From assembly GCA_017591395.1 (NCBI GenBank), contig WEDG01011889.1, positions 17,705 to 81,704 of the forward strand: a DNA stretch of 64,000 nt. Direction: 5' to 3'. The position numbers and the translations under genes were made by a program. The stretch is from Schistocephalus solidus (lineage: Eukaryota; Platyhelminthes; Cestoda; Diphyllobothriidea; Diphyllobothriidae). This document shows positions 56,177 to 64,000 of the stretch, one piece after another (position 1 is the first letter of the stretch; every line of letters starts with the position of its first letter). The notes beneath the pieces were generated by a model that was not told where the DNA came from, ran no database searches, and saw only the letters and a program-made list of their open reading frames with translations.

Positions 56177-57899
56177 CCCTCTTTACCAGACCGATGGACA
56201 TCAGGGATAACAAGGGGCAAACTTTAGAGACACAATCGGCCTCCGGGGTACATAATAATGACTTCTTTTAAAACTGATAAAGTTTATTACGTTCCCGTGT
56301 CAACTGACTTATCAGTACAATCGAAAAGGTGTAATAATATTGCAGGCAAGGCTTTGTTTGTTGCTAGTTCGAATTCTCACATTAAGAAAGACACTTCAGA
56401 TAACCTTTCATCTTTGCGGATACATGCAAACAAGGTGATTAGCAGTTTTCTCACTAATACATCTTGCCAGACTGCCCAAAAATTATGCCTTCTTATTGGC
56501 ACGTCGTTTGAATTTGGTCTGAAGTTCACTCGTCTCTTAGTGTTTTAATATTTCAATTCTTTATTGGTGCCAGAAGTTACGCCTCGACTTATTAAACTGA
56601 AATCTGAATTGCGTGAAACCTGCCGCTGTAAGATAAGTCAAAAGCTGAATACAATTTGAAATTTTTGACCTCGCTTATCAAAAACATTTTGCCAAATTAG
56701 TGTCTTACCTTGGCTGTAACTTAACATCCAAAGACTCATATACTTCTATCAAATTAAATCAATAAAAATTGATGGACACAAAAGTAACAATCCATAAAAC
56801 TGACCTCTGCCATCAACTAGGTAAAGGTCAAGGTCCAGGCACGCAGCTCGTTTTTGAAAGCATAGTGAAAATTCTGATTTTTCAAGATTTTCTCATCCCA
56901 AGCTTAAATTACTACCTGATTTTAGGATAAAACTTTGCATTTTTATCACTCTTTCACCTGCTTTTACCTGTGGTGCTCGGCCTCTCCTACAGGCGGGAAC
57001 CTTTAGAGTCAAATTTTCACACGACATATCCTCATTATTTGTGAGGTGGATTTGTTATACAAATAAGCTTTCCCAGGCACGAATATATGTTGTTAGTTAA
57101 AATTGTGGAAAAACATTCAATTTTCAACAATAAATTGGCCGCAGTAACCGCTGTTTTTGTCGAAATACCAACTGGCAGTAAATCGACATTGCGGAGCATG
57201 CACTGTGTAACCTCATTGTTAGTTTCTCTTTTTCAGTGTGATTTTTTACCCAAACCATCTTTCAGTTTCATGTTTTGATTAAGAAAATATCCTTTTATTC
57301 GAAAGAAAGTGTAATAAATAACACAAAACAAATTGTCTAGGAAAATAAAATTCCTTAAGATTTTGATTTTTTGAAAAACGTTTTTCGTGAGCACCATCCT
57401 AGTCTGTTTAGAATATCATGTGTCATTCTCCTTTTAGGTTTTGCTAGTTTTTGCCTGCTGATTGCTCAAATGAATTTTGCAATTCGAATGTGTTCCTCCT
57501 AACGTCCGCAAATGGTTTATATTTTGACAACCATATAATGATTTATTTATGTATTGCCAGTTTACAGGCAAGGTCAAAAGTGATATACAGTAGCGGGTCA
57601 AGACGATAGTTGAAAAAACTCCTGATCGTTCATTAAAATGTTTTCAGGTGAAAAATCTGCAGTCTATTGTGGTATTTAAGTTCAGCAAAGAGAAGCATTG
57701 ACACAGGTGCACGGTGAAGAACTTCTACTTTCAGTTTTATGGATCCGGTATTCCGCACCAGCAGATATGTTGGTGAACGGCTGTTCGCAGTTGACTGAAG
57801 AATAAACCGATTAAGGTCTGCAAAGCCAGCTATATTGCCCTCAGCATGAAGTCCGACACAGTATTCTGAGTCCGTGAATGCCATAAGAACGGAAGAGAG

Positions 57900-60800
57900 C
57901 TTCCACAGAGTCAGCACCCAAAATTCGTGAAAGGTGCCCTGAATGAAGAAAACTGGATACAGATCTCGTAAACAAAGCATAGCTTTGCTGAATTTTAATA
58001 ATTCCGGGTAGCTTTTTCCTGAATGGAATTGCGGTTACCGAAATACAAACTAATGGTATCTCGATGACTGGTGCGCCGAGAGTGGTTGAGCTGCTTCAGA
58101 GAAGTAAGGAGGTTAAAAGTACAGCGGTTTAAAGGTTAAAACTGTAAAAATAGTCCCTTCTGTAATCTGAGAAGCCACAATGGGCCGAGTTTAGTAAGCA
58201 TACAGCGTTTTGGTAGGACAGTTTTCGGTGTTCTGAAGAGAAAAGTCTTTCAGTAAATAAGTGCTGGACTGCTCCTTTCTTCTTCAGTTCATTAGCATGC
58301 AGAAGGCTAAATAGAAATGAGCAGTACTCCAGACTAGGTCTGACAAACATTTTATAAAGGCTCATTCAAATATTGACGCTTTTTTAATTTCAAAGAATAA
58401 AACCAGTTTTTTGGCGGGCTTTCGAGAAAATCGGGGCGCAGTGCATGACAGAGTGAGACTAATATTATATTATGTATCCAGATCTTTTCAACTCTAGGCG
58501 AATTTAGATCATGACTATCTGTGCTTAGCTGGGGCTGATGGTTGTCGCCAATAACCATAACAGATCAATTGTGCCAAGAAAGCGAAAGGCGTCATGTTCG
58601 GCACCACTGAGCGAAGGCCTCAAGATCATATTTTAAGACCTCAACAACAATGTTGCGATCGGCCACTTTATTTCGATAGGCCAATTTTAAATCATCAGCG
58701 CACATAAGGTGCCTACCAAACTGAAAAAAATGAGGAGCATTGTTGACAACAAGGCAAAGTAGAAGCGTGCCGAGCACGCAACCCTGAATAAATCCACTCT
58801 TCAAATGCATTGGGTAGGAGATAACGTCGGAAAATTTTAACTCATTGTTTGAGAGCATTCAAATTGGAGGATATTTAGTTCAGAAGCGTGTTACCTATGC
58901 CGAGGAAGGCAAGCTTCAGCAGGAGGAGATCATGGTCAACACGATCAAAAGCGTTCGTGAAATCGAAATAAACGGTGTGAATTACAAAACCACTGTCTCT
59001 AGATTGTAGCACATGATCAAAGAAAGAGAGTTGGCAGATGTCACAAGATCTTGTTTCGAGGAACCCATGATATGCCACATTCAGTAGGTTATTATTTGTT
59101 AGATGACGCATCATCTTGTATTTGATCAAGGTCTCTAAGTTCTTCAAAACTGCTGGCAGTGTATTTATTGGCCTATGGTTGTCAAATGACGTAGGTCTGC
59201 CGTGTTAGGGTTTAGGCAGAATGTGCGATTCCTTCCATTAAAAATAGAAGGTTTCACTTTGAAGAGCAAGATTAAGTATCTTATGCAGAAGGGAGGGAAA
59301 TATATCATTTGCATCCGTCTTTAGAACGCTTACCGGGACGCCATCTGGTTCAGGACTGTAAGATTGACGAAAACGACAAACGGCTACGGTCACGTCCCTG
59401 AGGGTAAAAGTTATGGTTTTGAAGCCGGTACTGCTCCAAACCCGGATGTTAGGAAATGGAACGATAGAAAATTCACTAAAAGTTCTAGACAAGGAGGCAT
59501 TTAACCTATCAGCTGTCAACTTAGCGGCAGCTATAGGGTTCTTAAGGCGTCTCGAAGTACGTGGTGCTGCGTTTTTCTCTGCGCTTTTGCAGTGCACGAA
59601 AAGAGTTTCACAAGATTTAACGAAGGGTTTTCGGCGAAGTTGACGTCATCAGCCAGTTGTTTTCGTCAGAGAGCCTCTTAGCCTCTTCAAAGATTTTTTG
59701 GCTCAAGGGCAGGTTAGAAGTGTTGTTTTTAAATGAAAATGACGTGAGAGTCTACGCATTCAAATGCGGAGTGATAAAAGAAGTAGACTTCGTCCTTGAC
59801 ATTGATTATTTTCTTACTCGAAACAAAAGGAAAATGAGTGGACCTTGAACATGTTACAATGTATCAGTACAAACATTCACATCCAAACATAGAAAGAAGT
59901 TAGTCCAATCGGGGGAATTAAGATGTGTTATTAATTCCCCCATATTTGCTGATCGGAAATCACGGAAAAACTATAATTTTTTGGAAAACTCATCAGCCCC
60001 GAGTTCTAGTGAAGAAAGAACTATAGCATGGTCTGAACTCCCAAGTGGGTCTTAAGTTGAAACTGACGATGGCTGACAATCTCTTCAGAAAATGAGATGA
60101 AGTATGCTTGATCATCTGGTGTCAAAATGAACTACATGGTCCCACATGCTAATATCTATGGCCTCAAGTAAGTCTTCGATTTTTGCAGGAATGGAAGGTG
60201 GAAACCAATAAACTTCAGGAAGATTGAAGTCACCTGCTATCACGCAGTACTTCAGAATTAAGTCAGCTGCGACCTGAAATGCCTGCGATAGACAAAGATC
60301 GTAATCCCCCTGGCGTTGGGGGGGGGAACAGACACAACAAACGAGTAAATAGAAGTTATCTTTGAGAACAACTCGGAGCCAATAGCTCTCTTTTACCATG
60401 GTTACTTGTCAACAATCCAACGGCAGAAAATTAAGTGGCTGCTTAATATAGATGCAGCTTCCTCCGCAATAGCCCTCGTGTTGATCGTTACGAATATAAT
60501 TGTACCCAAAAATATTGAGTTCAGAGTCGGATATACAGGGTATTGTTCATATCTCTGTATTTATTACAATGTCAGGGCGGTAAATGAAAACCAGAGTCTG
60601 TAGCAAAGCCATCTTATTAATTGAGATCTGGCAATTTAGATGAATAATTTAAGTGGGCACGTTTTTGGTTTCTGATAAGGGACAGTAAGGCTGTCAGAGT
60701 AACTGCCTTCGGCCAAGGAAATGCTCTTTTCACTTGAACTATTTGTCCGTTTCTTATTTGGAGTTGTTCCTCGCCATTGGCTCTTCGTTTTTCCAGTTCT

Positions 60801-61650
60801 ATTAGAAACTGTCTCATTTTCATTCGTTCTTTTAGCCCGTATTCCGGTTGAAAAAAAACTTCAGAATACAGGCCCCGTAGAGATGCTTTTCTCTGTTGCA
60901 GGAGCTGTGCCTGTGCTTCGTTTTCCAAAATGATTTTAAGAGGTCTTGGTCGAGAATTTGATTCGGATGCTGACAGAGCCTTCTATATTCTATATGCCTT
61001 GAGAATGTGGATTGACTCGCCGTCCATTAGCATTGTTTTAGCATACAATTGATGGAGATCCAAGTCATTTTAAACTCGCTCCTTTGGAATAACTGAAGCT
61101 AACTCCGGGACCCCTTTAATGACTACATTATGTTTTCGACTCAATCGAGGGCCTGTTTTAACTCAGATCTTTCAGCTGAGTGAGTACTGGTAACGCGATA
61201 GGTTCAGATGAACCGGGTGTTGGGCAGGCTGAAGCCAAATCCCTGCATGACTTGTTCTTCTTAGACCTTTTACTCTCTGGCTTTACAAACTCGCCAACCT
61301 CTTTAACATCGCATGTTGGTGGAACGTCTACCAGCGATGTAGCCATGGGCGGTAAAGCCAGATTATTGCTGATGTTACCCGAACTAAGTACTGGTGGAGT
61401 GGAGCAAGGACTAGATGGGGAAGTAGCGAAAATTCCTTTGGTTTACCGGGTTCGGCCATCGCGATATGTTCAATGTGAGTAGTATGTAAGCTTGAAGAGT
61501 CTATATATGCATACGAATTTCGCTTTGTGGTAGGTGTTTTATGGACAGGAGCTTTTTTAACAGGTGGGCAAGATATATATTTTTTAAGTTATCTATTTCT
61601 TGTCTTAAATTGCTTATTTCCTGCTCCATCCCTGAGAATTTCTACTGGAG
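57900..61650 (-). pseudogene. Nearly complete CR1-like LINE with ORF1 and ORF2, decayed
   Basis: Minus strand, ORF1 then ORF2. ORF1 (about 61650-60617): a heptad-like QEISNLRQEIDNLKN near 61610, NVVIKGVPE (61110), RPLKIILE, then VFFQPEYGLKERMKMRQFLI and RRANGEEQLQIRNGQIV (60850-60750), the usual C-terminus of the RRM-bearing ORF1 protein. ORF2: TLVFIYRPDIV (60590), GYCGGSCIYIKQ, VIAGDFNLPEVYW (60250), GSSDHAIVLSSL (endonuclease, 60030), SPEPDGVPVSVLK (59350), HTVYFDFTNAFDRVDHDLLL (58970), SGFIQGCVLGTLLL (58800), CADD palm box at 58702-58691, and FVRPSLEYCS (58340). ORF2's endonuclease motifs are intact by eye, but stops and frame changes recur and CADD replaces Y/FADD. The 3' limit near 57900 is approximate. 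Confidence 0.8.
60617..60928 (-). pseudogene. LINE ORF1 C-terminal fragment
   Basis: Open 103-residue piece of the ORF1 of the CR1-like element. It carries LKERMKMRQFLIELEKRRAN and EEQLQIRNGQIVQVKR, the conserved basic tail seen after the RRM-like domain of CR1/jockey ORF1 proteins, which bind element RNA and act as chaperones. It ends 18 bases before the ORF2 homology resumes, the normal ORF1/ORF2 arrangement. The ATG here is not the ORF1 start, which lies near 61650 beyond several stops. Confidence 0.65.
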
Positions 61651-62321
61651 GCTGAAACATCCCATACAAGTTTCGTCTTCGTAAGCTACATTAGTTAAGA
61701 TTACTAGACATTTTAGCCCGTTTAGAATTTATAGTTGGTTAGCACCGGCAAGGCACTGTCTAAACAAACATATGTAACGAAATAAAATTATGACAATATT
61801 TGCAGATAAAATGTACCAATACTTAATAATGTAGACAGAACTTGTCCTGCTAGGTCGACAGTTAGCTATGTTTTGAAATTAATGGTGAACTAGAAAAAAT
61901 AGGCAGTGAAAAAACTCCTGCCTTTAAAATGGAGGCAGAGTTCAATAGACCATCATTTTTAATAGAAGGTAGGAGAAAAAACTGCTAAGGAAAAAAAGGT
62001 CAGGTGGTAGAGTAGGGTAATACGGTAGTAGCATTTCAGAATGAGATAATGAAACGTCGAGGTGATTCGTTCTTGATCACTTAGGCGTATGAAACAAAAT
62101 TTCACGAAAATGCGTCAATGAACTTAAGTCCTCAGCATCTTAGGATCCAGAATTGAATTCTGATGATGGTAAGTATCCAAAGAAACGGCAGCATTTTAGA
62201 CTGCGGACCACCGAATGTGTACGTCTGAATGACTTCATCGTTTGGATGACTGGTGATATAAGGAGACATCATAGTTCATGGGCAACTCGAGGTAGCGAAA
62301 AAATGGTTTCAAGAGGGTCAA

Positions 62322-62624
62322 TTAAATTCCCGATGGTCCTTTCTTCGAGTCATGGGGAAAGCTCCTGGGAAAAGTTGAGGAAAATAAAAGGTTAATAGAA
62401 TCAGTGTTAAGATAAATATGCAGTCTTCGCTTGAATGCAGATAGACTAGTTAACGACCTAATTCCAATTGGCAAGTTATTCCAAAGAAAACTAAACCTAG
62501 AAGCAAAGAAGAGAGAGCGTTTACACGTGGAGGATGCAGGGGAAGGTGAACAAATAGCAGAATAACGATAGATACAATTATTTTCTGCTTGTCCATTAAC
62601 TTGCTTAACAAGATCCCCTGACAA
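62322..62624 (-). pseudogene. LINE ORF2 C-terminal remnant
   Basis: A 100-residue open frame containing FFASRFSFLWNNLPIGIRSL and SAFKRRLHIYL, the FFS-R-WN-LP and SFK-L signature found at the very end of CR1/jockey ORF2. It is a severely 5'-truncated copy in the same orientation as the larger element to its left, from which it is separated by about 670 bp without recognisable coding sequence. It may be the tail of a distinct insertion. Confidence 0.6.
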
Positions 62625-62700
62625 TATAGCCGAGTGGTTAGAGTCGCCGATAGACGGTCCTAAGCAATTTTTGGTTCATATTCAAAAACTAGGTCGTGAA
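62625..62700 (+). repeat. tRNA-like A-box sequence next to a LINE remnant
   Basis: ATAGCCGAGTGGTTAGAGTC resembles a Ser/Leu-type tRNA D arm, and GGTTCATATTCAAAAAC about 45 nt later a worn B box. No acceptor stem. Likely an old tRNA-derived repeat. Confidence 0.25.
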
Positions 62701-63129
62701 CCAATTATTTGTGACAATAAACTTAAGGAACTTGATATTTGCATATTTATGGAGGGTAAAAGCCAAAATAAATTTATGTTAGAATAGCCGCAAATTTAAC
62801 AGACAGTTGGCATGGATATATGGATGTAATAATATTAAAATGTCAGGACTCAGCCTTTAGTTTGATCCCCTTCCGCGATTGAACGCAATTGCAGGGAGCA
62901 CACAGCCGGCGTGCGTTTCAGAAATAAGCAAAGATCGAAGCGTTCAGTCGCAATTTACGAACTCTGGGGAATATATAGACAGGTTCTTTAATAATTTCAC
63001 AGCAGCGTGTCTTCTACACTGAGGTAGAGACTACAGACTCGACGGCTCGAAAGACTTGAAATTCGAAACCAATTTCAAACGACGCACCCATTTACTTTTT
63101 AAGCATGTTTAGATTACTGAGCTCAGTGA

Positions 63130-64000
63130 CTAGGTAAGATAGTATTTTGGATTTAATTTTTACTAATCAAGTCCATCCTCTGTTTCTGAATCTCCGTCAT
63201 TACCTTTTTCATATGTGATCACGCATTAATGCATTGTTGTTAACCAGTCTCCTCCTCAGCGCAGCCAGAAATAAAACGTACCTATTTCAACTTTGCCCAT
63301 GTTAACAAAGAATTATTCAATAATTTTACAAGCAACCTGGATTGGCTAAACATTTTTTTAAAATAACAACCCAAGTTTTTTACATGATATATTGCAAGGC
63401 TTTACAGAGGACCTCCTCGGAAATAGGGGTCGAAGTGGGATCCTCATTTTCAGCTGAGTCGCTTCTTGTAAGCGGAGTCCTTCAAGGTACTGTGCTAGGT
63501 CATTTTTTGTTTTTGCTTTACGCATGTGATATTTCATCCTCAGTTAAATCCACTTAATTTTTTATTTATGCGGACGAGCTTAAATGCTTATATTCATTCA
63601 CTATATCTTCGCGCCAACGATGATTAGAAGAAATTAATGCAGACTTGTTTGCTCTTTCTGCGTGAAGCTCTACGTGGCAAATAGAATTATCACCTTCTTT
63701 GACCTTCTCACAGGGTCTTAAACCATGATGTCTACGATGAGCTCCCCCTGTCTCACCTCAGCGATGGTTGTAAATAGTAGCTCTGGTTATTATATGAGCT
63801 CTCCCATGAAAAGAAACGTTCCGAACTCTCACACATCCTCAATATCATGGTTCTATCTATCTGCATGGTACCAATCCTTTCAACTCTAGCTATTTATTAT
63901 TTAAGAAAACCGTTTTTTCTCCTATATATATATTTTAAATATTTGGGGCTTGCTAAACATTGCATCGAATTTAACCATAGGAGCTTTTTCTCTACAATAC
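63130..64000 (+). pseudogene. LINE copy with internal deletion, running off the window
   Basis: The end of an endonuclease domain (ILDLIFTN at 63142) is followed within about 280 bp by RT palm sequence: SAESLLVSGVLQGTVLGHFL at 63450-63509, then a stop and FIYADELKCLY at 63561-63593. The finger region is missing. The YADD motif reads YADE (codons TAT GCG GAC GAG at 63567-63578), replacing the second catalytic Asp. The remaining RT/thumb reading to 64000 is full of stops. It resembles the CR1-like elements to its left but lies on the other strand. Confidence 0.7.

Noticed and set aside
1..64000. CRISPR array, operon or prokaryotic system
   Set aside because: No regularly spaced direct repeats, ribosome binding sites or tightly packed genes; introns and LINEs show a eukaryotic genome.

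Overview
This window looks like a repeat-rich, intron-rich invertebrate nuclear genome, most likely a flatworm and probably a diphyllobothriidean tapeworm (Schistocephalus/Spirometra/Dibothriocephalus type). That placement is an inference from the style of the retroelement translations and from the mix of a 47-bp intron with 7-9 kb introns; no ribosomal or mitochondrial marker is present. No prokaryotic gene organisation, CRISPR array or intact tRNA gene was seen. Most open reading frames in the window are chance or shadows of repeats. The one host gene I can support lies on the minus strand and fills the right-hand two thirds of the window: a TBC1D10-like Rab GTPase-activating protein. Four exons (52371-52513, 51979-52323, 43761-44735, 34422-34602) join in frame at GT-AG sites and encode 548 residues. 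The protein starts with an acidic N-terminus and the family signature DRYGFIGG, then enters a TBC domain interrupted by about 330 residues of low-complexity sequence, then carries the IxxDxxR arginine finger and the YxQ glutamine finger. The rest of the TBC domain and the C-terminus were not found and either lie left of base 1 or in small exons I missed. Retroelements, left to right: a decayed RTE-like non-LTR element (+, 9.7-11.5 kb); a Penelope-like 3' end with GIY-YIG endonuclease (+, 29.9-30.4 kb); a CR1/Rex-like element inside intron 3 (+, 39.7-42.0 kb); an RTE-like reverse transcriptase remnant inside intron 2 (-, 47.2-48.2 kb); a 5'-truncated jockey/CR1-like copy with a pentanucleotide tail (+, 54.45-55.82 kb); a nearly complete but decayed two-ORF CR1-like element (-, 57.9-61.65 kb); a short LINE C-terminal remnant (-, 62.3-62.6 kb); and a deleted LINE copy running off the right edge (+, 63.1-64.0 kb). 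Non-autonomous repeats are as striking as the LINEs: a tRNA-derived SINE family (at least 8 copies, both strands), a second dispersed family (here family A, about 10 copies), a foldback element with long inverted ends around a degenerate CCCTAA telomere-like core (3 two-ended copies, 2 one-ended), and a family-B segment duplicated at 17.9 and 18.6 kb with an opposite-strand copy at 8.6 kb. The left 9 kb, 19-23 kb, 24.2-26.8 kb and 48.5-51.2 kb are otherwise featureless, mostly AT-rich DNA.
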